Of a stretch of DNA of 11,747 nt, positions 1 to 6,759 are shown piece after piece (position 1 is the stretch's first letter; each line of letters starts with the position of its first letter). Where the stretch lies: assembly GCA_007127595.1 (NCBI GenBank), contig SKZA01000299.1, forward strand, positions 1 to 11,747, read 5' to 3'. The notes beneath the pieces were generated by a model. It saw only the letters and a list, made by a program, of their open reading frames with translations, was not told the origin of the DNA and made no database searches. This DNA is from Kiritimatiellia bacterium (GTDB lineage: Bacteria; Verrucomicrobiota; Kiritimatiellia; SLAD01). The translations under genes were made by a program, and so were the position numbers.

Positions 1-2
1 AT

Positions 3-1514
3 GGGGTGATTATGGGGCGGGCTGTGGAATCGCTGGCGCCGACGCCTTTGGCGGAACTGCGCAAAAGAGCGAATCAAGGATTGCTGCGGGCCTTGTCCAA
101 GAACCCATCAACCCGGTTCCCAGGGTGCAGCGAGTTTGTGAAATCCTTACAGAGCAATCCTCGAAGTGTGTCTGAGTGGGCGGCGTCACCTAATCGCGTA
201 GCGGTGACCGGTATTGTGATCGCTGGCGTTATTGTTGGCATCTGGTTGAGTGCGAACGCGCGTAAAGACAAGTTGGCAGCGGGACCTTTACCTGAGCAGA
301 CCGCTGTGGAGCGCCCTATTGAGATCGAGGGGAACGCTTTGATGCGGGATCAAGGGGATCCGGAAATGTCTCCATCCATGCACCTACTTGAGGCGGAGCA
401 TGTTGAGGATGAGACAATAGAGCGAGGGCGTATGGCGGCGGGCCCGTCTCTGTCGGCTTCGGATCAGGCCGAAAAAGCCAGGGAGTCGCTGCGTGCTCAA
501 GCTGAGTCGCATCGTGCTGCGGCATTGGCGGCTCGCGAAGAAGCGGTCGAACAGAAGGCGGAAGAATGGGCCTCACATCTTTGGCGGCTGGCCGACGACG
601 AACTGCGACTCGCGGATCAGGCTTACGCGGATGATCGTTTTGCCGAGGCGACGACACGTTGGGCGAGTGCCGTGCATGGATACATGGCCGCCCAAGAGTT
701 GGCGCAGCGGACAGAGCTGAAAGAGAAAGCAGAGCAAGCCCGACGTTCCGCCGAAGCAGTGCGACAGCGCGCCGAGGCTGCCGGTGCCGAGCAGTTCGCA
801 GCGAGATCATGGCGGTTGGCGGAAGCATCCATGACGGCTGCGGCGGACCATGCTGGCGAAGGCCGTTACAGCGATGCAAAACGTGAGTGGGATGCTGCCC
901 GGGACGCCTACGAGGCTGGCCGAACTTCAGCCATGAATTATCAGCGGGAACAACGAAGACAGCAGGAATTAGCCCGCGTCCGAGAATCGGCCGAGCGTGC
1001 CCGGGAAAACGCGATTGCTGCGCGTCGTGCTGCGGAAGAGGCTGATGCGGTTGATGACGCTGCAGCCTTATGGCGACAAGCAATCGCTCAGATGGAAAGT
1101 GCAAGTGCCGCCACTGATGATCATCGGTATGCGGAAGCGGAGAGCGACTGGCTTGCTGCTGAAAAGCTGTTTTTTGAGGCGCGACATGAGGCTGAGGGCA
1201 TCCGTCAGCATCGCGAAGAGCAGTTGGCCGCTCGTCCTGCGGCTCTGACATCGCAACAAACAGCAGCGTCGTCCCGGCGTGCGGCTGAACGAGTGAATGC
1301 AGAACACGAAGCGAGTACGGCTTGGCGACGGGCCACGGCGGCACAAAGAAGAGCGGAGACTTTTATGGCAGACCAACAATTCAGGGATGCCAGGCACGCA
1401 TGGGAACAAGCGGCTACACACTTCAACGAGGCCGCTCAAATAGCGCGTCACGCGCAAGAAAATCGTGAGGCGATCGGTAGGAGGCCACCGCCCGTTTTGC
1501 CTCCCTCATTCTGA
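3..1514 (+). CDS. Ser/Thr protein kinase, C-terminal part (5' end outside window), with membrane anchor and repeat tail
   Basis: The frame is open to the left edge, so the start is missing. Numbering from GTG at 6, residues 20-48 resemble the last helices of a Hanks-type kinase C-lobe: a helix with ALSKNPSTRF (the Arg-containing subdomain XI), then CSEFVKSL. The catalytic loop and N-lobe lie upstream, unseen. Residues 65-83 form one hydrophobic membrane segment, after which the chain should be periplasmic. Residues 84-160 are an acidic linker, and 165-477 are four Ala/Glu/Arg-rich helical repeats. The protein ends in a Pro-rich tail (RRPPPVLPP). Such kinases phosphorylate Ser/Thr on partner proteins, and the neighbouring FHA protein is an obvious candidate reader. 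The gene ends 10 bp before the convergent gene at 1525-2334. The kinase call rests on only about 50 residues, so it is an inference, but the kinase-membrane-repeat layout supports it. The long antisense frame here reflects high-GC, Ala-rich codons. Confidence 0.7.
   Translation, partial: GVIMGRAVESLAPTPLAELRKRANQGLLRALSKNPSTRFPGCSEFVKSLQSNPRSVSEWAASPNRVAVTGIVIAGVIVGIWLSANARKDKLAAGPLPEQTAVERPIEIEGNALMRDQGDPEMSPSMHLLEAEHVEDETIERGRMAAGPSLSASDQAEKARESLRAQAESHRAAALAAREEAVEQKAEEWASHLWRLADDELRLADQAYADDRFAEATTRWASAVHGYMAAQELAQRTELKEKAEQARRSAEAVRQRAEAAGAEQFAARSWRLAEASMTAAADHAGEGRYSDAKREWDAARDAYEAGRTSAMNYQREQRRQQELARVRESAERARENAIAARRAAEEADAVDDAAALWRQAIAQMESASAATDDHRYAEAESDWLAAEKLFFEARHEAEGIRQHREEQLAARPAALTSQQTAASSRRAAERVNAEHEASTAWRRATAAQRRAETFMADQQFRDARHAWEQAATHFNEAAQIARHAQENREAIGRRPPPVLPPSF
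498..1436 (+). repeat. Four coding repeats in the kinase tail, each with two Trp 26 residues apart
   Basis: Four degenerate repeats of about 76-87 residues fill the kinase tail. Each carries a Trp in a W-R-x-A-like motif (W193, W269, W356, W440, counted from GTG 6) and a second Trp exactly 26 residues later (W219, W295, W382, W466). Between them is a motif like [RQ][YF]-x(2)-A-x(3)-W. The first Trp of each pair is followed within a few residues by Ala, and the second by A-[AS] then an aromatic. The units look like helical hairpins, TPR-like or coiled-coil. The DNA copies are divergent, so duplication was old. The fixed 26-residue spacing is read directly from the sequence; a ligand- or partner-binding role outside the membrane is inference. 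Confidence 0.75.
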
Positions 1515-1524
1515 TGAGCAAAGA

Positions 1525-2334
1525 TTAGAATGTGACAAATCCATGCAGTACCCAGCCCGATAGATCAAGTCGGATTTTGTACACTTCAGGGGCTGAGTAA
1601 GCGCCTAGCTCGTAACGATACCCTCCTCGAAGGCCGAACCCACTTCCGCGTCCAATCGATTGAGCCACCTGAATGCCCGCCTCTCCAACGAGACTAATTC
1701 TTTGCGCCCGGTCGAGGCCGCTTTTGCTATTCCCGAGACCAGACAACGAGCCGGATAGGTAAGCGTCCACCCCCGCCAGCCCAAGCGGAAAGGAGGTCCC
1801 ACCGCCCAGTCCAAGACCAAAAAGTTTCAAGTCTTCCCTCACCAGTTCCAAGGCCTCATTCTGATTATTAGCGCGAAGAGCGATTAAATCGTGCGATCCA
1901 TACCTGAGGCCAATCGCAAAATGTCCGGCTTCACCGAAGGTTATCCATGACAAGTCGACCAGATCAAAGGATCCGGAAAAATCAACAGTGCTGGATCGAG
2001 GAGACGTGCGAGGAATCGTGTCTCGGGTAGCAGTTCCCTGCGCAAAAGCATCAAAGGCATATCGTTGATACTCTAGTCGAAACCCTTGCCCACTATGAAT
2101 GTCATATTGCCAAATATGGGAAACCGTCAGGAATAAGGCTTGGTCCATATCATAATTCAATCGAGCGAGTTCAAGTGAGTCCCCGCTGCTTAGTGCGCGC
2201 AACGACGCGCTTGCCGATGGCTTAAAGTAGCTCCCTCCCACGATCCAGCGCCCCAAGGCTAGACACTCGCGAGTTTGCAGGAAAACGACAAATGCGATGA
2301 TCGCGATTCGCAGCAAAATTCTGTTTGTCCGCAT
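1525..2334 (-). CDS. Probable outer-membrane beta-barrel protein
   Basis: This is a 269-residue protein starting at ATG 2334, preceded by AGGGAG seven bases upstream. A longer reading frame exists, but this ribosome site and the signal peptide (MRTNR, then a hydrophobic run to about residue 27) decide the start. The mature part is full of alternating hydrophobic/polar strands with Gly-rich turns (for example GLGLGGGTSFPLGLAG) and ends in GFVTF, the C-terminal Phe expected for BAM-dependent barrels. No family is recognised. It appears to be transcribed alone or as the distal gene after the operon at 2700-8820, from which it is separated by 365 bp holding a hairpin and an antitoxin relic. Its base composition is visibly more AT-rich than the central operon, hinting at a different origin. 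Outer-membrane location is inferred from these general features, not from homology. Confidence 0.72.
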   Translation of the reverse strand: MRTNRILLRIAIIAFVVFLQTRECLALGRWIVGGSYFKPSASASLRALSSGDSLELARLNYDMDQALFLTVSHIWQYDIHSGQGFRLEYQRYAFDAFAQGTATRDTIPRTSPRSSTVDFSGSFDLVDLSWITFGEAGHFAIGLRYGSHDLIALRANNQNEALELVREDLKLFGLGLGGGTSFPLGLAGVDAYLSGSLSGLGNSKSGLDRAQRISLVGEAGIQVAQSIGRGSGFGLRGGYRYELGAYSAPEVYKIRLDLSGWVLHGFVTF

Positions 2335-2401
2335 AGACAATCTCCCTTCATTGAGAGAGTAGTAGTTACATTTACTTCCGTCGATGATAATAGCCCGCAT
2401 C

Positions 2402-2423
2402 CAGCGGCGAAAAATCGCCGCTG
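2402..2423. other. Perfect 9-bp hairpin with 4-base loop, GC-rich
   Basis: CAGCGGCGA (2402-2410) pairs perfectly with TCGCCGCTG (2415-2423) around an AAAA loop. It lies between the end of the central operon and the barrel gene starting at 2334. No T-tract follows on either strand, so it is not a standard intrinsic terminator. It could still stall polymerase, protect an mRNA end, or be a dispersed repeat unit. The structure is read directly; its role is unknown. Confidence 0.5.
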
Positions 2424-2459
2424 CCTTCTGGCCTGAACACTTGCCACTCTTCCTGTGTG

Positions 2460-2480
2460 GTATATATCAATAAGTATATC
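2460..2480 (+). promoter_or_regulatory. AT-rich direct repeat upstream of the VapB relic, possible promoter/operator
   Basis: GTATATATC (2460-2468) and GTATATC (2474-2480) are near-identical direct repeats, separated by AATAA, 18 bases before the ATG of the antitoxin relic. VapB-type antitoxins autoregulate through short repeats overlapping their promoter, and the TATAT-rich boxes could serve as a -10. No clear -35 was identified. This is likely a surviving part of the old TA promoter; the functional claim is inference. Confidence 0.35.
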
Positions 2481-2498
2481 TTTTAGTGGGGCGAATTT

Positions 2499-2642
2499 AT
2501 GGTTACGACAAAAGTGTTTCAGTCAGGACGGAGTCAGGCGGTACGGGTGCCCAAGCGGTATCGTTTCCGATCAAAGGAGGTCAATGTTCTGGCGACGCCA
2601 ATATTCAGACCCCGACCACGCTGGCAGACGACACGCGCCTAA
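2499..2642 (+). pseudogene. Truncated VapB/VagC-type antitoxin (AbrB-like), no toxin partner
   Basis: ATG 2499 opens a 47-codon frame. Its first 30 residues (MVTTKVFQSGRSQAVRVPKR, then YRFRSKEVNV) match the DNA-binding swapped-hairpin (SpoVT/AbrB) start of VagC/VapB antitoxins, whose usual pattern is KVFxSGxSQAVRLPKxFRF. Family members run about 75-80 residues, with a C-terminal part that neutralises a PIN-domain VapC RNase. Here, after about residue 31, the sequence becomes Arg/Pro-rich (PIFRPRPR) and stops at TAA 2640-2642. No PIN toxin follows; the next gene (2700-3386) is on the other strand. Either a deletion or frameshift removed the C-terminus and vapC, or the N-terminal part was left by recombination. 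A surviving stand-alone DNA-binding domain is possible but less likely. The ribosome site is weak. The antitoxin fold is confident; loss of function is inferred. Confidence 0.75.
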
Positions 2643-2699
2643 CTTCTCCACACGGGTCTTGGTCGCCTTCCCGCATCACGGCCCGCCAATAACGCGTGG

Positions 2700-3386
2700 T
2701 TAAAACTCCTGCCGAAAACCAATCTCGACAAAGGGCATCGTAGTCTTCTCATCAAAGTCACCGCCCTTGAGCTGTTGGTGGCGGTAGCCGATGGCGAAGA
2801 AGACGGTACTGTCGGCTACGATGGTGTCCATAATCATGGAATAGGCTAGGCCTCCTTCGTAGGCCCATAACACGGCGGTGCCGTCGCTATCGTCCACGTC
2901 GGTCTTCATGCGCATGGGCGCGACCCGGGTGCTGCCGAAGACGAAGAAGCCGGAATAGCCGAGCGGCACACTGCCTTCCAAGCCGATTCCCGCACCAATC
3001 CCGGTGGTCTTGATGTCGCGCTCCAATTCATCCAATGCGCCTTGATCCAAATCCTGCCAGAGATAGCGAAGGTTGGCGAAAAGGCGAAAGGAGGGGGCAA
3101 TATTGAAACCAACCAGCAACTCAAAATCGGCCCGGTCCAACTTGCCGATGGAACCATAGGCGGCATCCAATCCGACCACGAATTGATCGCGATTACCAAA
3201 GTCGTATCGGATCGTGGGCCCGAACTGGACGCCATCCTCCTGTGCCCGTTCATCAAAGAGACTTTTCTCTTCCCAGTCCATGAAGCTCAACCGGAATCCG
3301 TAGGCGGCACTGTCGGCGCGGGTCGTCGTGGCGACCACCGAAAAGATTATTGCGGTGGCAGACAACATCATCATCGTCTTCTTCAT
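2700..3386 (-). CDS. Small outer-membrane beta-barrel protein, last gene of the operon
   Basis: This is a 228-residue protein starting at ATG 3386, with AAGGAG eight bases upstream. Residues 1-25 form a signal peptide (MKKTMMM, hydrophobic stretch, then TRADS). The mature chain shows alternating-strand segments: AYGFRLSFMDW, VQFGPTIRYDFG, FELLVGFNIAPSFRLFANLR, GIGAGIGLEGSVPLG, TVFFAIGYRHQQL. It ends in FVEIGFRQEF, a textbook C-terminal aromatic beta-signal. Its length suits an 8- to 10-strand barrel like OmpA/OmpW-size proteins, but no specific family is recognised. The gene starts 24 bp after the stop of the anchored periplasmic protein (3411-4106), so it is almost surely co-transcribed and provides the outer-membrane end of the proposed envelope complex. 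It could instead be a surface sensor or simply structural. No terminator was found directly after its stop. Confidence 0.78.
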   Translation of the reverse strand: MKKTMMMLSATAIIFSVVATTTRADSAAYGFRLSFMDWEEKSLFDERAQEDGVQFGPTIRYDFGNRDQFVVGLDAAYGSIGKLDRADFELLVGFNIAPSFRLFANLRYLWQDLDQGALDELERDIKTTGIGAGIGLEGSVPLGYSGFFVFGSTRVAPMRMKTDVDDSDGTAVLWAYEGGLAYSMIMDTIVADSTVFFAIGYRHQQLKGGDFDEKTTMPFVEIGFRQEF

Positions 3387-3410
3387 CGTTGTATCTCCTT
3401 ATTCCGTTGT

Positions 3411-4106
3411 TTACCGCGGTCGGGTCGTGGCTCGCAGGATACTGCGCAACAGCCATACGACGACAATCGCGGCAACGAGAATGGCGACGCCCCAAATGAG
3501 TTGGGTGCTGTAGTGGAACAGAAAGTCGCGGGGCGAGAGCACGGCCTCGCCGGTATAGATGCCACCGGCCAGTTGCTCGCGGGTATCGACCCGGGCGAGA
3601 AAGACTTGCACGCGCACGATGGTGCGCAGCCAGGTATGTTCGACCGACCGGACATGACCCAGCAGAATGGCGTCGGCGCCAATCGTCGTCTCGGGAATCC
3701 CAGCTTCCTCGGTCCACACGATTGTGGCGCGATTGAAGATGTCCCCGTAGCCTTCATCGGGATCCGTGCGGGCCAGTTCCCGTTCAATCACGTTCCAGAC
3801 CGATCCGCCCAATGTGACGATGCGTATGGCGTCGAGCCGGGTCATCTTGCCTTGTAGAATCGAGCTGAGATTACCGGGATCGCGGTCGAGTCGAACAATA
3901 CCGACCCGCTGTACCGCCTCGGCCTTGGGATCGGCCTGAAGGTCCGCAACCCACTGATCAAAAGCCCGTTCGGCAGCCAGATCAATATAGCGATCGACAA
4001 TGGGGCCGCTGGGTCCCTCGATGCGTTGGGCGCTGGCTGTGGCGGACCACAGCAGCAGGCCGGCGATTACTGTCGTTATCCATACGGTTTGAGTGGTCAA
4101 TTTCAT
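3411..4106 (-). CDS. Periplasmic CsgG/LpoB-like protein with C-terminal inner-membrane anchor
   Basis: Start ATG 4106 has AAGGAAA seven bases upstream; the frame extends further up, but the signal peptide MKLTTQTVWITT...SATASA, with predicted cleavage after Ala26, fixes the start. The mature domain (about 27-200) has features reminiscent of the CsgG/LpoB/FlgT fold: a strand VGIVRLDRD, a helix LGGSVWNVIERELART, then GADAILLGHVRSVEH and paired strands VRVQVFLARVDTREQLAGG. Residues 203-222 are a strong membrane helix followed by a basic tail (RSILRATTRPR). The chain would therefore sit in the periplasm with both ends processed at or in the inner membrane. Length is 231 residues. It lies 25 bp downstream of the lipoprotein gene and 24 bp upstream of the barrel gene. 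A role in linking the inner membrane to envelope partners is inferred; the family link rests on pattern likeness and needs structure or profile comparison. Confidence 0.68.
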   Translation of the reverse strand: MKLTTQTVWITTVIAGLLLWSATASAQRIEGPSGPIVDRYIDLAAERAFDQWVADLQADPKAEAVQRVGIVRLDRDPGNLSSILQGKMTRLDAIRIVTLGGSVWNVIERELARTDPDEGYGDIFNRATIVWTEEAGIPETTIGADAILLGHVRSVEHTWLRTIVRVQVFLARVDTREQLAGGIYTGEAVLSPRDFLFHYSTQLIWGVAILVAAIVVVWLLRSILRATTRPR

Positions 4107-4131
4107 GACAGTTTCCTTTCGTGACGGGACC

Positions 4132-5043
4132 TTATTTATAACGCGAAACGTTGCGACGCAGAACATCCATGCGGCCGGGCTCGTAGCGGGAGGGGCGAAT
4201 ACCCAGCTGAGGGATTTCGCTGAGTAGCTGGGCGATGTCGGCCTCATGTTGCAGCCCATAAATCACCTCGTAGGTCGCCACACGGGATTCCTGGTCCCAA
4301 GCCAAAAGCTCAACATGATCGACGTAGTCGCGCTGTTCCAGCATCAGTCGGATGTGCTGGGCTTGGGCCATGTTGGGCACTTGATTAATCACAATGGCGG
4401 CCCACAACAGTTGATCGGATTTTCGCATCAGGTCGCGGATCAATTCATCGACCAGCGGCGAGGCCAATTGTTCCAGGGCCGCCCGGCCGGCGCGCAGACT
4501 GTCCTGACGGCGGGGACCATTATCCTCCAAACGGTTAGAGGCCAGCAGGGTCCCGTCCCGCCCTCGAATCGCTTTCACATCGGCGACGGCGCGATAGCGG
4601 GTGAAGTGACCGGTGGAATTCAGGAATTCGCTGCGGGCGTCGATGTCGATCACCAAATGAGCGCCGGTTCGCCGTGTAAGCTCGGCAATGGAGCCGGCCG
4701 GTGTGACGGACCCGGTGAAGATACGAAAATCCCGCTGCACCAATCCGCGTTCCAAGGCTTGGCCGATTTCGCTAACATCCGTTTGCCCGCCTTGCGCATC
4801 AATGACGCGTTCATTGCTGCGAATAACCGTTCGCAATTTGCCAAAAGAAATGAATTCACCCGACATCTCCTCCGCTTCGATGGGGTCAAGCCGGGGGGGC
4901 GATTCGGTCGGCGGTGGCGTCACGCGGGCGCGCGGAGGGGGCGCGGTTCCCGGGCGTGCGGTTCCGCATCCGGTCAAGAACACCGTGACCAGTGCGAGTG
5001 GGGCCAATATCAGCCAATCCCTGTATGTGCTGCGTCTTTTCAT
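4132..5043 (-). CDS. Lipoprotein with CsgG/FlgT-like domain
   Basis: Start ATG 5043 is well placed, with AAGGAG five bases upstream. The N-terminus is MKRRS, then a hydrophobic stretch and lipobox L-T-G-C with Cys26, so the protein should be lipidated and face the periplasm; Gly27 after Cys does not signal inner-membrane retention, so the outer membrane is likely. Residues 27-60 are a Pro-rich linker. Residues 62-210 carry the patterns of CsgG/FlgT-type secretion or flagellar lipoproteins: IGQALERGLVQRDFRIFTG, RRTGAHLVIDIDARSEF, ADVKAIRGRDGTLLA and a helix ALEQLASPLVDELIRDLM. Residues 213-300 form a second small alpha/beta domain (AIVINQVPNM... VATYEVIYGL). The gene follows the FHA gene by 36 bp. 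It probably forms the periplasmic, possibly oligomeric, part of the system together with the anchored paralogue-like neighbour. The lipoprotein call is firm; the fold is inferred. Confidence 0.75.
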   Translation of the reverse strand: MKRRSTYRDWLILAPLALVTVFLTGCGTARPGTAPPPRARVTPPPTESPPRLDPIEAEEMSGEFISFGKLRTVIRSNERVIDAQGGQTDVSEIGQALERGLVQRDFRIFTGSVTPAGSIAELTRRTGAHLVIDIDARSEFLNSTGHFTRYRAVADVKAIRGRDGTLLASNRLEDNGPRRQDSLRAGRAALEQLASPLVDELIRDLMRKSDQLLWAAIVINQVPNMAQAQHIRLMLEQRDYVDHVELLAWDQESRVATYEVIYGLQHEADIAQLLSEIPQLGIRPSRYEPGRMDVLRRNVSRYK

Positions 5044-5079
5044 TTCTTCTCCTTGTTGAACCTTTCTTCCAATTACACA

Positions 5080-6705
5080 TTATGAATTCGGCGGGTCCGA
5101 CCATGAGTTGTGCGGACCCACATCCACAATCTGGCCGCCGATGTATAGGGTCTTCCCATGCGTCAACCATTCCTTCTGTTTGCCGTCAACAAGCAGGAAA
5201 CCATCTTGCATTCGGCAGATCCATGCGTCGGTATCCGACCATTGCAAATCACGGCAGGCCACGGCTTCCCATAAAATCACATGCGTCACCGGTACATGGC
5301 GCGAACGCAGCACCAGGCTGAGCGCTTGATGATCGGCCTTGTGTTTGAGTTGCTTAAAGGGCGTGTGCCGCGCTTTGTCGCGGGTCTGTTGATAGCCCTC
5401 GAACACGTACGCGTCGGGTTCTTGATCACTGCCGGCCAGCGTCAGGGTAAAGGCGCGGTCTTTGGGTAAGGGACTGCTGCCGCCCGGCTGGACACGTTGC
5501 CCGTCCAGATACGTTCCGTAGGCACTGGGTTTATCGGTTCCCTGGTCGGGATAATAACCCAAGTCAACAACCGAACTGCGACCGCCGCGCCGCTCGATCC
5601 GGCAATGATAGCGACTGATTGCGGCGTCGCGCTCTTTCTCTTTTCTGGAACTGCCGGACCGGGCCACGATGGGACATTTACGGTTCTTGCCAATCTGAAT
5701 ATCGTCACCGGACAGCAGTTGAACGATTTGGGCGCCGCATCGAAGCGTTAGGTAGGGAAAGTGGGCATTGGCCGGTTGCGCCGGGATGCCGTCGCTATCG
5801 TCTTCCTCCAGGTCATTGCGTTTGCATAAGTGAAGATTGAGGTTGTTCCAGCAGGCGGGGATGTCGATGGCCGCCAGTTCGGTGACCGGATTGTCCTCTT
5901 TCGGGCGCAAGGCTTCCAAGCCGTCCATGTGCTGCTTGATCACATTATCGGCGGCGCCTTCAGCTTTGAGGTTGTTGTTGATCTCGATCTTGAGGCTGCT
6001 AATCACTGCACTGACTTTTTCAAAGCCGCGGAAGATCGTATGCGTGGGGCGGGCTTTGAATACTTGCCGTGTCTTCCGGCTGTCGTAGCCGATATAGATT
6101 TCAAAACTGATAATGCCTTGTAGGCCGGGCGGCGGACGATACGCCATATGAATATCGAGGCGCCGATGCGCAAATAACATCTCGTCCGGTTCCTCACGGG
6201 CGACCGGATTGCCATTCCGCCGGATTTCAATGAAGAGATTGGTTAAATGACTTTCTTGCGGGGTAATCCTGAATTGGAACGGGACATGCAGGCCATCCAT
6301 AAACACCCGGCTAAAGTTATACTCGACGCGCAATTCCTTGCAGTCCGACACCGGCGGTATCGCGGGGGACGTCTGGTTCTGTGGCGCTCGGGTATGGTCG
6401 TCACCGGCTTGATCCCGTGCCGCAGTGCTCGCTTCAGTCGGTAGCTGTTCGGTGGTCAACCCAATCGCTTGTTTGGCTTTATCCCAGATGGCGCCGGCCG
6501 TTTTCGCCGCCGCGTCCACGGACGACGCCTCATCGGTAGGCGCGGGGAGAGGCGGCTTTGGAAGTGGCGTAGCCGACTCAGCGGAGGCCGGCATCGCAAT
6601 CGGCGCGCGATCCGGCTGACTTAAGTCTGCCCCGCACGAAGAGCACATCCGGTCCCCATCCGGTGTCGGCATCGCGCAGGCGGGGCATCGACGGATTTCG
6701 CTCAT
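5080..6705 (-). CDS. Zinc-ribbon FHA-domain protein, phosphothreonine reader candidate
   Basis: This is a 541-residue cytoplasmic protein (no signal peptide). Start ATG 6705 has GAGG about eight bases upstream. Domains: zinc ribbon 7-25 (C7-x2-C10-x10-C21-x2-C24-G); Pro/Ala-rich disordered linker 30-120; a beta-rich unknown domain about 122-300 with strands such as HVPFQFRITPQ and GIISFEIYIGYD; FHA domain about 318-425; and a second beta-rich C-terminal part 455-530 (DGFLLVDGKQKEWLTHGKTL). FHA landmarks are IGKNRKC (338-344), ISRYHCRI (363-370, with the conserved Ser-Arg-x-His) and YGTYLDGQRV (396-405, in place of NGTxxNG). FHA domains bind phosphothreonine peptides, usually products of Hanks kinases, and kinase genes flank this region. 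The gene sits 54 bp after the SPFH gene, whose protein also carries zinc ribbons. What the unknown central domain does is open. Confidence 0.85.
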   Translation of the reverse strand: MSEIRRCPACAMPTPDGDRMCSSCGADLSQPDRAPIAMPASAESATPLPKPPLPAPTDEASSVDAAAKTAGAIWDKAKQAIGLTTEQLPTEASTAARDQAGDDHTRAPQNQTSPAIPPVSDCKELRVEYNFSRVFMDGLHVPFQFRITPQESHLTNLFIEIRRNGNPVAREEPDEMLFAHRRLDIHMAYRPPPGLQGIISFEIYIGYDSRKTRQVFKARPTHTIFRGFEKVSAVISSLKIEINNNLKAEGAADNVIKQHMDGLEALRPKEDNPVTELAAIDIPACWNNLNLHLCKRNDLEEDDSDGIPAQPANAHFPYLTLRCGAQIVQLLSGDDIQIGKNRKCPIVARSGSSRKEKERDAAISRYHCRIERRGGRSSVVDLGYYPDQGTDKPSAYGTYLDGQRVQPGGSSPLPKDRAFTLTLAGSDQEPDAYVFEGYQQTRDKARHTPFKQLKHKADHQALSLVLRSRHVPVTHVILWEAVACRDLQWSDTDAWICRMQDGFLLVDGKQKEWLTHGKTLYIGGQIVDVGPHNSWSDPPNS

Positions 6706-6759
6706 ACGGTCATCCTCAAGGCCGACAAATAGTTGGTTTCCAAGCGTATCATCACGGCA

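Noticed and set aside
316..1344. Long antisense frame (342 codons) opposite the kinase tail
   Set aside because: Pro/His/Arg-rich random composition with no motif. It mirrors the Ala/Glu-rich GC-rich repeats on the plus strand.
3042..3857. Plus-strand 271-codon frame opposite the barrel and anchored-protein genes
   Set aside because: Composition looks random and it lies over two well-supported minus-strand genes with ribosome sites, signal peptides and a beta-signal.
4246..5085. Plus-strand 279-codon frame opposite the lipoprotein gene
   Set aside because: Shadow of a lipoprotein gene with a clear lipobox and ribosome site; rich in Gly/Gln/Arg with no domain.
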